Numbered from the stretch's first letter, positions 53,547-64,000 are shown. The stretch is DNA of 64,000 nt from Clarkia xantiana subsp. parviflora (GCA_036873135.1 JAPTYO010000003.1:31004763-31068762); one strand, 5' to 3'. Numbers and translations are program-made. The notes: generated by a model not told the origin, from the sequence alone.

Positions 53547-55978
53547 TCAGTTGTAAGAAGATTGTTTCCACCCACCAAATTCCTCTGCTGCAATACCCCT
53601 GTCTCTAGCCTGCAACAACAATGGAGTGTGTCACAACACATATCTATGCAGTTAACTCACCAGTTTAGTATATATATATTTGTTGTTAAGAACTTAAAAA
53701 CAGTCTCAACTAGGTTATGTTGCTAATTGCTGTCCCAGGTTTAAAATGTTGTTGTTCGGTGTACCAACTATCAGATTTGTTGCTTTCTATTTTTTTCGAC
53801 TGATTTTGGCGTTAAATTTGGTGTTTAAAGCAACAAAAACATGTTATTTTTCATTTTTTCGAAGTATCAGACTGTTTGCTCATAGTTTAGTCTTATTTGA
53901 TGTTTAAATAACATGTTTTTGTTGTCAATTTTAAGAAAGAAAAATGGTAATCAACCAATCTGATAGTGAAGACACTAAATATCAACATTTTAGATCTAGG
54001 ACAGTGACTAGCAACATAATATACAGTTGAAGATGTTTTTAGGTTCTTAACCTTTTTTGCCAAATGAGTTTTACTATGTTTAGATTTGAGTGTTTGTTAG
54101 TTACCTCAGGGGTGAAGGTGATGGAAACCTTAATCTCTCCCTTATACTCTCCGTCTTTCACCACGTTGTATGATTGTACAGGGACGCTTCCTTGTTCGAA
54201 TACCGGTTCCAACGGGATTCTGCAGAGACAATGTGAAATTATTATCGGTAACCCGCGAATCTTCAATCTAGTTTTACAGTTTAAGGAAGACAGTAGATCG
54301 TTTATGTATCAAAAACATACGTGGCCTCCCCAACAACATCATCGTTGCTACCAACATCGCTGTCCAGGATTTTCAATTTGATTTCTTCTACCATATCAGA
54401 CACATTGAATATGAATGTCTCGTTCCAATCTGGTTCCGACCCTTTTCCTGCATTTTAGTAATAATAATATCTCAATGTATCGCTACCATTACAAAAAAAT
54501 CGAAAAGTTAATGAGTAAAAGAAGGTTACAAGGTAACAACCTTTTGCAACACTGCTCTTGTGTTCCTGGGTACGATATGTCAGGACCACGTATGGGTCCA
54601 TGTTCACTGCAAATACCAATAACTGAGGCCTTTTAGTTACTGGAGGTGTTTAAAAATTCATGTCAAACAACATGAACAATGTTCATTTTCTATGTATGAA
54701 ACAGGGGTTATGAAAATGAACTAGAACAATTTTTCCTGCATTTGTCTAGAAAAAGTGTTGAAATATAGTGTTAAGAACTTAAAAACAGTCTCAACTATAT
54801 ACCATATGGCCAATCGCTGTTCCAGATTTAAAATGTTGGTATTCGATGTCTCAATTATCCAATTATTTGATTTCCACTTTTTTCTTTAAAATTGACGAAA
54901 CAAAACATGCTTTTAAGCATCAAATAAGTCTATATCATGAGCAACAATTCTGATACTTCGAAAAAGTGGAAAACAACATGTTTTTGTTACTTAAAATGCC
55001 AACTGTAACGTAAAAATCAGTCGAAAAAAGCGGAACTCAACAAATCTGATAGTTGAAGCAATGAATATCAACATTTTAAATCTGTGATATAGTTGGAATT
55101 GTTTTTAGGTTCTTAAAACATGAAAAAAAATATGTGACCATTTAGAACTCAGCACATTCAATGTGGTCTCCTGCATTGATGAAAAATTCAATGCCAGTGG
55201 TGGACACACATGTATTTATGGGAACTTTCGTCAAATAACGAACCTATGTTTATTTTTTCAGAATAATTTACTCTGAAAACCCATTATTTATTTATTTCGA
55301 AAGAAACACAATCAGCTCAAAAACTAGTCCATTGTTCAAAAACTTATATAGTGAACTTCCATTAAAAAAAATCTGGATCCACTACTATTATTCACGGCCA
55401 AGAGAATCAATGAGACATCAATGCTTTCAAGCTAATAGGATTGCAGAGAGAAAGTCAACACCCAAATTTGAATCACTGGTGAACATCTAGGTGCATTTCA
55501 ATGAGGGTGAGGAAATGCCAACCTCAATAGTTTTCGATCTCATTTTAGTCGACACCTGGTACCAAATTATAGCATGCAGATGTAAACTTTGACCAAAAAA
55601 TAGCGTAATTTGACATACATAACTCCGATCCGACTAGACAATGTCGGATCGAGAATGTTCCAGCAAACAGAAAATTTTGTCTTGGATCTACTGAGCACAT
55701 CAGCTAGCAGTTATTGCAAGATCAACAATTCTGCCATAACTGTCACAAATTGACTAAGATCTACTGAGCACGATTCGACCACAAACAAATATCCTAAATT
55801 CATGTTCCAAATCGCCCAATCGTCACAATCTACGTAGTTCGTCGTCACAAAAGGGATAAAGAATAAATCTCGTCATCTACGATCGAAATCAACGACATCA
55901 TGAGCACTTACCGAGGTAATCTGTGTTCTCGAGGCCCTTAGCGGCGACCAGAAGAACTTCGACCTTTCCGGCAGGCAT
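53547..55978 (-). CDS. Small C2-domain protein (elicitor-responsive/16-kDa phloem-protein-like)
   Basis: Five exons give 145 residues: 55978-55912, 54606-54541, 54447-54321, 54219-54105 and 53609-53547. Almost the whole protein is a single C2 domain, a Ca2+-dependent phospholipid-binding module: GKVEVLLVAAKGLENTDYL, NMDPYVVLTYRTQEHKS, WNETFIFNV, IKLKILDSDV, then the final strand EIKVSITFTPE. Asp residues in NMDPY and LDSDV correspond to calcium ligands, while others are less clear. The C-terminus (GIAAEEFGGWKQSSYN) is conserved in plant elicitor-responsive protein 3 and phloem 16-kDa-type proteins. No signal peptide is present, so it is probably peripheral on membranes. Introns 1 and 4 each contain a foldback element, which makes a tiny gene span 2.4 kb. 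Confidence 0.88.
53685..54052. mobile_element. Foldback MITE in C2-gene intron 4
   Basis: The end GTTAAGAACTTAAAAACAGT is mirrored by TGTTTTTAGGTTCTTAACC. Arms pair for over 100 bp (CCAGGTTTAAAATGTTG against CAACATTTTAGATC). It is one of a three-member family with 48004 and 54770. No coding sequence. Confidence 0.7.
54770..55118. mobile_element. Foldback MITE in C2-gene intron 1
   Basis: It starts GTTAAGAACTTAAAAACAGT (the same 20 bases as the intron-4 copy) and ends TGTTTTTAGGTTCTTAAAAC-like. The arms pair across a short centre (GTTCCAGATTTAAAATGTTG against CAACATTTTAAATCTG). It has no coding capacity. Confidence 0.7.
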
Positions 55979-56750
55979 TGTTGCTTATGAGAATCGATCG
56001 GAGACAGTGATGGTTTTGGAATCTGGATCTTCGGGTGAGAGCTTTTGCGCTGCAATTCCAGGGTGATGATCGTATGTATAATGTCTGTCTGTGAATTGAT
56101 TGGTCTTATTATATTTTTTAAATCTGGAAAGTCGTTGGCCAAAAAAAAATTCTGGAAAGTCGCTGAACCCGGTTCAGTCAGATCGGACGTCGTCTAGGCG
56201 CGAAACCGGGACGCGGTTTCGTCCGATTGGAGGAAAAGAAACGTGGTGGTGGGTACATCTGTGTGCACCCGGTACACTGGTCCCCGAATGAAATAGTTAT
56301 GTTTCTTTTCTTGAGAGTTAGTCCTTATACTTAGGGAATTCGGCCATTTTAGGTGGGTTCCTTTCCTAGCCTAGCACCACTCCTCTATTATTTTTAATTA
56401 ATTAAAATTAAAATTTAAGTTGGTTCTTTTGGATTAATATTCAATAAATATAGGTATATTATTATTATTAGTTAATAATGATTCTTCAATGCTTCAATAT
56501 TGATGAAGATCCGAAATCTTAATCTTTTCTCAATAAACGAACACATATAATGTATCAAATTGACTTTAAATGAAATCAAATTTGTAACCACTCAATAATA
56601 ATAAAATATCAAATTTTGGAAAAGATTAGATCACAATTACTACTACACATAACTAAATGCATCTGATCTAATCCAACGATAGTAAATTCAATAGTAAAAA
56701 TAAGTAACTTCCACTGTCTACCAATATTTTATTTTCTCTTTTGGGCCACA
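55979..56750. other. Intergenic spacer between divergent C2 and HSF genes
   Basis: The C2 gene and the HSF gene point away from each other, so both promoters lie in 55979-57221. The left part holds the C2 leader. The middle is AT-rich without a gene. Confidence 0.35.
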
Positions 56751-56793
56751 CACGGTCTACCAATCCAATCCAATCCATATCATTTCTTCTACC

Positions 56794-57185
56794 TTCTGGA
56801 AGTCGCGACTTTGTTCTTCTTCTTTCCGCCTTAATATAAAATACCCATTTCCACCGAACTTTCTAGAAAGAACACCTCCCATTCCACATTTCCAGTTCCA
56901 GCTCCCTCTTGCCACTTTTCTCTCCGTCGACATATCCGCCGCCGTTTCCGCCTCTTGCCGGTGCTTACAAGTCACTTTCTTCGACTGTGTGAGATTCATC
57001 TGACCTGAACAACTTCTCACGAACTTTCTCCGTTCAGACGCCGAGGAAAATTGGTGAGAAACGGAATTAATTGTTTAATCCCATACGTTAATTTCAATTA
57101 TTAATAATCCGTTTGGTGCAGTTATCGTTACAATTGGTAACACCGTGAGGAGAGATAAACATTGAGGAATCTCTGTAGAACATTC
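56794..57185 (+). promoter_or_regulatory. Candidate HSF-gene promoter with heat-shock elements and leader intron
   Basis: TTCTGGAA (56794-56801) fits the core heat-shock element TTCnnGAA and lies about 35 bp upstream of a TATA-like run TTAATATAAAATA (56831-56843). Two more cores follow: TTCTAGAA (56861-56868) and GAACATTC (57178-57185). A leader intron is plausible from donor GTGAG at about 57053 to acceptor TGCAG ending at 57120. Start site and intron are inferred, not shown. Confidence 0.4.
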
Positions 57186-57221
57186 TAGTCCTTCTACAGA
57201 CTTCGGATCTAAGCAGGAAAC

Positions 57222-58157
57222 ATGTCGCCGCCGCCGGCCGATCAGGCCGGCGAATCTCCGGCGCGCTCCCTTCCGACGCCGTTCCTGACTAAGACGTATC
57301 AGCTCGTCGATGATCCCGAGGTGGACGAATTGGTATCGTGGAGCGAGGATGGAACGGCGTTCATCGTGTGGAAACCTGCTGAATTCGCCACCGATTTGCT
57401 TCCTAAGCACTTCAAGCACAACAATTTCTCCAGCTTTGTTCGTCAGTTGAACACTTACGTAAGTGCGATGCCCTAATTTGTACCACTCTTGATTCGATTT
57501 GTTGCTGATGATTCGGTTTTAATCGATTAGGGATTCAGGAAGGTGGTGCCGGATCGGTGGGAATTCGCTCACGATTGTTTCCGGCGAGGTGAGAAATCGC
57601 TCCTTAAAGATATCCGTCGCAGGAAAATATCGCCGTCGCCGACTACCGCCGTAGCTGCGGCTGTTCCGACGGCGTTAGCAGCGGCTCGGGTTGTATCTCT
57701 ATCTCCGGCGAATTCTGGGGATGAGCAGGTGATATCGTCGAACTCGCCGCCGGTGACCATAGCCGTGCCGTCTGCCGCTACTTTACACCGGTGCACGACG
57801 TCGCCGGAGCTTATAGACGAGAACGAAAAGCTGAAGAAGGAGAATTTGGAGATGAAGCAGGAGCTAACTCAGCTGAGAGGACTCTGCAACAACATACTGT
57901 CTCTGATGGCGAACTACGTGTCCCGGCAACCGGAGGGGCAGCCTTCTGGGAGTCAGGCGCCGCCAGAATTAGACGACGGAAGCGGAACTCCGTCACCGGA
58001 CGACGACGGGAGCGCGACGCCGCGGCTTTTCGGGGTTTCAATCGGAGGAAAGCGGCAGAGGACGGAGGCGGACAGTGAAGATGAGAAAGGAGAGGCCGCG
58101 TCGGAAGTGAAGTCAGAGCCGTTGGATGATCCCACGTGGCTTGATCTTGGCAAATAG
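57222..58157 (+). CDS. HSFB2: Class B2 heat-shock transcription factor
   Basis: Two exons, 57222-57458 and 57531-58157, give 287 residues. The DNA-binding domain covers about residues 17-110 ([28 protein letters not shown], then [15 protein letters not shown]) and is split by the intron at the position conserved in all plant HSFs. A short coiled-coil oligomerisation region follows ([19 protein letters not shown], about 185-210), without the 21-residue insert of class A. The C-terminus has the class B repression tetrapeptide LFGV ([13 protein letters not shown]) and a basic nuclear-localisation stretch, but no AHA activation motif. Class B factors act mostly as repressors or co-regulators of heat and defence genes. 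Similarity in [14 protein letters not shown] and the tail points to group B2; B2a versus B2b is not settled. The gene is GC-rich compared with its surroundings. Confidence 0.95.
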
Positions 58158-58742
58158 TGCGAAATGCAGAAGCTTCGCGCATCCATGATAATGACATGGT
58201 ATTTGTAGTAGAGTATTATGTTCACTCTTAAAGTGGCATATATGCTGTAAGTTGTAACATGTTTGTTGCTTGATGATGTAGTTATTTATTTCGTTCTCTC
58301 GAAGGATGATTTATTAAGCTATTTGGAGTAATAAGTAGGGTTGGTGGCACTGGCAGGTTGCATATATAAGCTTACCGTGTTGAATTTCAATTTATCGAAC
58401 CAAGACCCCGTGCAATAAACTTGTAGTTTGCCATGTCATATTTGCATATTCATATTATTGTGTGCATCATATTAGGATATTTAAATATAAAATACACACG
58501 AAAATACTTATTATTGAACATATATGTGCTATTATTTTGTTAATATTCTATCATTTATTTGTATAAATATAGCTTTTTTGCTTAAATTCATATAGTGTTA
58601 TAGTATTTAGTGAACTATAGTAAGCATCAACGTTTTAAAAAGTCAGTTCCATTTTTATCAATTCATCATAAGACTACTTCCGTCCAAAATCGACACAGAA
58701 ATGTTCAAAAAGAGGCAACTGAGCATACAAACTAACTACATA
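58158..58742. other. HSF 3' region and spacer
   Basis: Likely 3' UTR to about 58330, then AT-rich DNA. No gene recognised. Confidence 0.35.
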
Positions 58743-58795
58743 CCAGTTGGTTAAACAAGTTCAGTTTCTAAAAGTTCGAATCCCGCTGAAGTTGT
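58743..58795 (+). repeat. tRNA-like segment, possible SINE
   Basis: TACCAGTTGGTTAAACAAG resembles an A box, and 30-odd bases on GTTCGAATCCCGCTGAAG is a good B box. It lacks a closed acceptor stem, so it is read as a tRNA-derived SINE head rather than a tRNA gene. Confidence 0.35.
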
Positions 58796-59036
58796 TTCTT
58801 TAGGAGGGTTTAATTTTAGGAAAATGATTTACAGTCCGACGATGGGAATCCGACATGTTCCGACATGTGAGGGAAGTAATTAATGCCCAAAAAGTTAACA
58901 GTAATTACTGTCATGCCACTGTGAGACATTCGGACTGTCGCGGACTCTAAAAGTCGGAACTTGTATCATTACACTTAATTTTAATATGCCCGGTCCAAAA
59001 TTACAGAAATAACCTTGTATATTAAAAAAAAAAAAA
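58796..59036. other. Spacer with a short inverted motif
   Basis: AGTCCGACGATGGGAATCCG and the later CGGACTGTCGCGGACT (58931-58946) are partly inverted, suggesting a small decayed element. Nothing else was seen before the PATROL1-like stop codon. Confidence 0.25.
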
Positions 59037-62000
59037 TTACCAGGCAACCTGCCTAATCTCTGAAGTTGCTTCCTGAATCTTTTTCCTAAACGAGGTTAGA
59101 CTCTTCTGCCCCTTCCCCGACCAGTTCACCGACGCACTTCGCTTCAGTAGATCGGAAAACACAGGTGTCGACAACTCTCTTGAAGAAGAAGATGAAGGAA
59201 GATCATCATACTCTGCAGAAATAATCCATTAATGCAAAACCTTAACCAAAATTTCATTATAAATGGCTTCTGCAATGCATACCTGATGACATTGGCAGCT
59301 GATATTGCGTTTTCAAGAATTTAGAGGCCTCCCTATCCTTTTTATGACATAATATCCGCATCAAAATCTGGGCATCTTCCGGGATACTGCCACGTGTGCG
59401 TGAATCGAGTCCCAAGGAGATCCGCTCGCTAGCATTTAGCAACATCTGTATTAAACCATCCGTCTGTCCAGAAATAATATAACATTAGTGTTTATTAGTT
59501 GCTGTTCATATAGAACGAACCGATCGTATATTGAATGATTCCGGTTAATTAGGTTTACAAGTTACATTCAACATCAGAGTAATGATTTCTCAACCTAGCC
59601 AACAGACAGATATTGAAAGAAAGTCACTTGATATATTATACCTGAAAGGAATATAGGTGTAGTATATGTTCGGCCACTTTTGCTTCTTGATCTACTAACG
59701 AACGAGGAAGCCCCTCTCCACCAGCAATGAAGAATTCCTACGAATCGTATAATCACTGATGTTAGTAGATACCTAAAGAAAAACTACACCGTTCTGGTGT
59801 TACGAACCCGAATATTGAAAGAACTAAGAACACAAGAATGTATGTAAATAGGAAAACTTACTTCCTAATCAATCATAATCTCTCTAGGAGACTAAGATTA
59901 ATTGTTGGAAGCTTGTTTATTTCATTACATCATATTCTTTATATAGAGATTACTAGATCTCCTAGAATATATTATTTGCCTAATATTGACTTCGACTATT
60001 ACAGTAAAATGAATCTAACCCTTAACCATGACTCTACTACTTCTTATTATGAATCTAACCTTAATCCTTAGTTTGATACACTACCGAACATAACATTACT
60101 CCCCTCCTCCACTAAGAGCTTGAGGACAAGCTCTTATTCTGGATATATCCCGGGAATCTTGGCTGCACTCAAATTGTTAGGATTTTTGCTGCGCATTCCG
60201 AGTCTGACTCGCTGAGTCTCGGGCATTCCAGCAAAGCTACGAGAACCAGCGATGAAAGCTCTGTCTCCTGCAAAGTGGAAACGACGGACTCGTTTTTTTG
60301 TGCTTCGGACAATAGGCGAAGCTGGTTTCACATCTTTTACCGAATGCAGGGGCAGAACAGCTGCAGGATACCACGCAGCGTGAATGTTCAATCCGGAAGC
60401 TGCAACATTAGGCTCGAGAACCTTGGGTGTTAAGCCATTGTTAAGCTGGGTTTGATCCGAAAACTGTTGTTGCATGGAGAATTCTCATCTTTGGGTTGCG
60501 TGAATGCCTTAAATAAGACAATATTTTGGCTCTTGTGTTTGTCTCAATAATGGTTGAAGGGATCGTGAATGGGATGGCCACGTCCTTATCTTCCACAAAA
60601 CCCCGAAAAATTTGTAAAGAACGAAGTCTTGGACTTCTAGGGCGTGAGCGCTTCGAAGCACCGGAGTCGGTCTCACCCTTTTCTGGAGGTCGTTTCCGAT
60701 TCGTGAATCCGCCTGCTCCGACGTCTGCAGCCAACGAACATGCCGTCGCCACCAAGGACACCTTCCAATTGTAGTTCCCTATAGAATCAGCCGCTTCACT
60801 TCTCAAATTGGGGTCCACCATTGATGACAACTCCGTAAGGCCCCTCCTAGTTGTCGCTTGATTGGCCTTTAATTCTGCCACCAAGGGCTTAGCACCGGTC
60901 TCATCAACATCGGTTACCTTCTCGACCACCTCGGTCACCATCTCGACCACCTCGGTCACCATCTCGACCACCTCTTCGACGACGACAACCTCAACCGTTT
61001 CAGGCGTCGCAAGTGGTGTTTCCTCCATCTTCTTTGGAGGCCCCTCCTCCATCTTGTTAAGACGCTCAGTTAGGAGCGCCCTTAATTCTCTCAGCGTCAT
61101 TGTGGACAGGTCCGTCATAGAATCGTCGACTCTGATACCAAGTTGTTACAAACTCGAATATTGAAAGAACTAAGAACACAAGAATGTATGTAAATAGGAA
61201 AGCTTACTTCCTAATCAACCCTAATCTCTCTAGAAGACTAAGATTAATTGTTGGAAGCTTGTTTATTTCATTACATCATATTCTTTATATAGAGATTACT
61301 AGATCTCCTAGAATATATTATTTGCCTAATATTGACTTCGACTATTATAGTAAAATGAATCTAACCCTTAACCCTGACTCTACTACTCCTTATTATGAAT
61401 CTAACCTTAATCCTTAGTTTGATACACTACCGAACATAACATGTGGAAGGAAAAAAGAAAAGAAAAAGGGAATACCTTTAATGTATTAAGATCATCCTCC
61501 ATCAGCGCTATATCGCCTTGAGAAAATACACGGGCAGGGCCTCCATCGAGTAACACCCGAATATAGCCCTCCTGAAAAAATTATCCATGTCAAGAAGTTA
61601 CATAAGAGAGAATAGCAAATCTATCGACTATGAGAATGGAGGCATATACATACCAGTGCAGCTCGACAAATATTTAAAACCACATGATCTCGAAGAGAAC
61701 CATCAAGTAGTCCACATACATGATTAAGGGCCTGAATCAATGATTTAATGTTAATGAAGACCCGAGATAATAATCTCAATGTGACATAATAATGTTTTTT
61801 GGCTCCCATTTCATAAACCATGCACTTACAGTATCAAGTTTAGGAAGAAACTTGTCCAATCGAGCATCTTCAACATTATCACGATACAGGTTGAGGATAA
61901 ATGTATCTCTGAGATCCCAAAACACCATTCTCGCCCCTACAAATCCATTCATAGGTAAAAAAAAGCTTTCCACAGATGTAGGGAAACTCAACTGTCATGA

Positions 62001-64000
62001 GTTTCAGTAGTACTTATTATATCTCCAAATCCAACCATTTTGAGCAAAAATATTATCAACTTTACTAATCCAACCAAACTTGCCAGACGTCGTATAAGGA
62101 ATTAATGGCTTACCAATCAAGTCGCAAATTTTTGCACTAGCATTGGTAGATGAATCTTTGATGCTACTGAACGTGGTGGTAAAAAGTTCATCAATTCTCT
62201 CATCATATGTCAAGCAATCTTCATTTAAACTTTCAGCCAGGTCTTCTCTGTCTGCAAAAATATTTGTGAGGCAAAGTACTAGGTAAGAAACACTTTGTCA
62301 CTGTCAAATTACAAAAAAAACGCAGAAAAGAAATTGTAAATGGTTTTTAGCCCGAATTCACAATTAAAAAAACAAGAACAAACATGTCATACAACTTTCC
62401 AGATTATTCCACAAGTCTCTTGAACCCACGAGAACTTCAACTCAGAACTCACCCTTTCTTTGAATTTCTGAACTTCTGACTGATGCCCAAGATATCCTCA
62501 GTCCATCCTCTAATGTGGCGATTTGATTCCTAATATACTGCAAGGAAAAAGATATTATAAGACTGACACTATCTAATTCTTTTTTAGATCTGAGATCTGT
62601 CTCATTAACCTTCCATCAGATCTTTTATCCAATAAACTAGTAACTCCATTTAAAGGTAACACTACCATGATGATCATAAAGCTGTAGAAACATCTTTGCT
62701 CATAACCATTCAAGAAAATAGCTTAGCATATTATCAAGAAAATTAACTTGAAGAGTGTTCAGCCTTATACAAAGCTTCGGAATGGTCAGCTGAGTTATCT
62801 TCTCATTCATTGTATCGTCGCTGAGGGCATAATCCAGCTTTTTCCTAATCAGAGGCATAACTGCTTCCGAATACCGTGTTAAAGGAGGAAGAGATGGATA
62901 TAGATACTTCTTCTCAACTGCAATCAGAAAAGACCCAATATCATCACTACACAAACGCAAAAGAGGTTCCAATTTTGATAGCGAATATTAGTTTAGGGGA
63001 TGTCCTGTGGCAGGTGAAAGAAACCCCAGCCAGTGCGATCAGTTTCTTCCTTAGGAGTTAGGAACAGCTACTAAATCAAGGACGTGATGGCAACAAAAAA
63101 TTCTAGCTCACGCACTTACACATTTCATGGAGCTTCAGCTGTTTATTTGTATTTGAAGTAGGGGAAAATCCTTTAAAATATATTTAGGACAAATAGTTAT
63201 CATTAAACTTAATCCACGTGACTCATTCCGAAGCAGGTCATGGTTTAAAAGTCACCGATACACTCATTTGCCGCTATCAGCTGAAGTTCTACATCCTAGC
63301 CTCATTCGCAGTCCAGCTTGTATTTAAGGGGAAGCTTAAGAATTGTACAGCATCTAAAGTGCTTAGCTAACATATTATATTTAAATTCATTTATCTTTGC
63401 CTTATAACCGTATTCTTCAACAAGGTTCCCCCCCCCCCCCCCCCCCCCCCCTCCCCCCAGTGTATTGACTAATTGGGCATACTTACCTAACTGGTTGCTC
63501 AATTTCAGCAAGTACGCATCCAAGCTGTGAAAAATGACAGATAGTAGCGCTTGTAAATGTGTCAAGTCCATTGGCAGATTCCATCCAAAAAATTGCTCCA
63601 CGGTCTGCAATTTCAAGGAAACAATTAATCCCACTATACTGCCTGATAAACCAGGAAAGAGCTTAACCATTCTCTCAACAGTAAGATTAACCAATTTTTA
63701 CCCCTTGGCTTCTATAAATGAAGCTTTATCTTGAAGAACTAGTGTTGCAACTAAAGTAAATCAAAATGACTACGCAATTATCGTGCTTGTACCTCCTCTA
63801 TAATCCTGAAAACTTCAACTACTGATGCAGCCCGTCTTTGCTGAACTGACAAAGGCTCCCACTCCTGCACTTATCCAGAATATCTGAATGATTTCTAAGT
63901 TCGATGTTTTAGAGTACAAAAACAATCTAAGACCTTATTAGTATTTACAAGCGACACTACATTTAGCTCAGTGTTTACAGTATGGTGACTAGTATTAGTG
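59037..64000 (-). CDS. PATROL1-like MUN/MHD-domain protein (DUF810), 3' part of gene
   Basis: Eleven exons were found, running right to left: 63864-63793, 63604-63487, 62917-62748, 62537-62453, 62251-62114, 61936-61830, 61731-61654, 61571-61476, 59737-59642, 59463-59283 and 59212-59037. All junctions keep frame. The gene continues beyond 64000, so the N-terminal half is missing from the window. The encoded 420-odd residues match the Munc13-like MUN region of plant PATROL1 proteins: EWEPLSVQQRRAASVVEVFRIIEE, FFGWNLPMDLTHL, VFWDLRDTFI, GYIRVLLDGGPARVF, EFFIAGGEGLPRSLV and a basic tail ending IRQVAW. PATROL1 tethers vesicles that deliver the plasma-membrane H+-ATPase. An LTR element sits in the intron between the DDLNTLK and EFFIAGG exons without touching splice sites. 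Confidence 0.9.
59798..60095 (-). repeat. Compact LTR element, 3' LTR
   Basis: 298 bp. It is highly similar to the right copy, with scattered differences (AATCAATCATAATC against AATCAACCCTAATC; TTAACCATGAC against TTAACCCTGAC). Confidence 0.85.
60134..60475 (-). CDS. Second ORF of compact LTR element, function unknown
   Basis: A 113-codon frame starting ATG at 60475 (MQQQFSDQTQLNNG) and ending KIPGIYPE just before the purine tract. It is basic in the middle (STKKRVRRFHF). It overlaps the upstream ORF by 35 bases in a different frame, which suggests either ribosomal frameshifting or one ancestral ORF broken by an indel. I recognise no family. Whether it is translated is unknown. Confidence 0.4.
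   Translation of the reverse strand: MQQQFSDQTQLNNGLTPKVLEPNVAASGLNIHAAWYPAAVLPLHSVKDVKPASPIVRSTKKRVRRFHFAGDRAFIAGSRSFAGMPETQRVRLGMRSKNPNNLSAAKIPGIYPE
60441..61118 (-). CDS. First ORF of compact LTR element, possible gag-like protein
   Basis: A 225-codon frame begins at ATG 61118, about 12 bases after the primer site, where gag normally starts. The N-terminus (MTDLSTMTLRELRALLTERL) is predicted helical. It is followed by a threefold heptad-like repeat (EEVVEMV, TEVVEMV, TEVVEKV; 21-bp DNA repeats at about 60925-60985), then a basic serine/arginine stretch (SKRSRPRSPRLRS). No zinc knuckle, protease or other pol motif is present. It could be a diverged gag or a captured host sequence; I cannot decide between them. 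Confidence 0.45.
   Translation of the reverse strand: MTDLSTMTLRELRALLTERLNKMEEGPPKKMEETPLATPETVEVVVVEEVVEMVTEVVEMVTEVVEKVTDVDETGAKPLVAELKANQATTRRGLTELSSMVDPNLRSEAADSIGNYNWKVSLVATACSLAADVGAGGFTNRKRPPEKGETDSGASKRSRPRSPRLRSLQIFRGFVEDKDVAIPFTIPSTIIETNTRAKILSYLRHSRNPKMRILHATTVFGSNPA
61144..61441 (-). repeat. Compact LTR element, 5' LTR
   Basis: 298 bp, same ends as the left copy. The first 120 bp also match the solo LTR at 35334-35680. Confidence 0.85.
63428..63458. repeat. Poly-C run next to an exon of the PATROL1-like gene
   Basis: 24 consecutive C residues, one T, then six C residues. On the coding (minus) strand this is poly-G about 30 bases inside the intron from the donor at 63486. It may form a G-quadruplex or be a length-unstable or misassembled run. 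Confidence 0.85.

Larger units (their letters stand above)
59798..61441 (-). mobile_element. Compact LTR retroelement lacking pol, in PATROL1-like intron
   Basis: Direct repeats of 298 bp at 59798-60095 and 61144-61441 begin TGTTA and end TAACA. On the minus strand a primer site TGGTATCAGAG (61140-61130) follows the 5' LTR by about three bases, and a purine tract GTGGAGGAGGGGAGTAA (about 60112-60096) precedes the 3' LTR. Flanks are TCTGG and TGTGG, a 5-bp duplication with one mismatch. The internal 1.05 kb carries two overlapping ORFs but no protease, integrase or reverse transcriptase, so it must borrow enzymes. Confidence 0.85.

Noticed and set aside
58743..58795. tRNA gene
   Set aside because: Good B box, but the flanks do not form a 7-bp acceptor stem.

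Overview
This is a piece of nuclear chromosome from a flowering plant, most likely a eudicot. The evidence is AT-rich intergenic DNA, GT-AG introns, several plant-only gene families (remorin, class B heat-shock factor, Neprosin-domain protein, F-box/SNF2 protein) and many plant transposon types. I cannot name the species from sequence alone. No bacterial operon, CRISPR array, rRNA gene or convincing tRNA gene is present.

Gene layout, left to right: a broken TMK-type receptor-kinase fragment (157-441, -); an actin-depolymerising factor (5934-6535, +); NOB1, the 20S pre-rRNA endonuclease (7331-10055, +); an NT-C2/coiled-coil protein (10929-14096, -); a remorin (18974-20335, -); an F-box/SNF2-helicase/RING protein (31185-37243, +); a Neprosin-domain protein (39444-46927, -); a DEAD-box RNA helicase (48963-52489, -); a small C2-domain protein (53547-55978, -); a class B2 heat-shock factor (57222-58157, +); and the 3' half of a PATROL1-like MUN-domain gene that runs off the right edge (59037->64000, -). 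I rebuilt each intact gene exon by exon with GT-AG junctions, and all of them keep frame. The genes are unrelated in function and each has its own transcription unit.

Mobile DNA fills the gaps and many introns. Two Copia elements are present. One (24859-30270, +) is nested in the ORF1 of an L1-type LINE remnant and carries two nonsense codons. The other (40129-45213, -) has identical LTRs, a perfect target-site duplication and an uninterrupted polyprotein, and sits in an intron of the Neprosin gene. A compact LTR element without pol genes (59798-61441, -) lies in an intron of the PATROL1-like gene; a related solo LTR is nested inside a Mutator-like foldback element in an intron of the SNF2 gene. 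Small elements include TRIM/SMART-type LTR elements, a hAT-type MITE with a perfect 8-bp duplication, a palindromic minisatellite, and at least eight long-inverted-repeat (MULE-like) elements, several of them intronic.

No clearly undescribed system stands out. The items most worth a second look are the pol-less LTR element with two overlapping unrecognised ORFs, the intact and apparently very recent Copia, the Copia whose duplications imply TT...AA termini, and a transposon-derived intron in the NT-C2 gene that is a multiple of three and stop-free.
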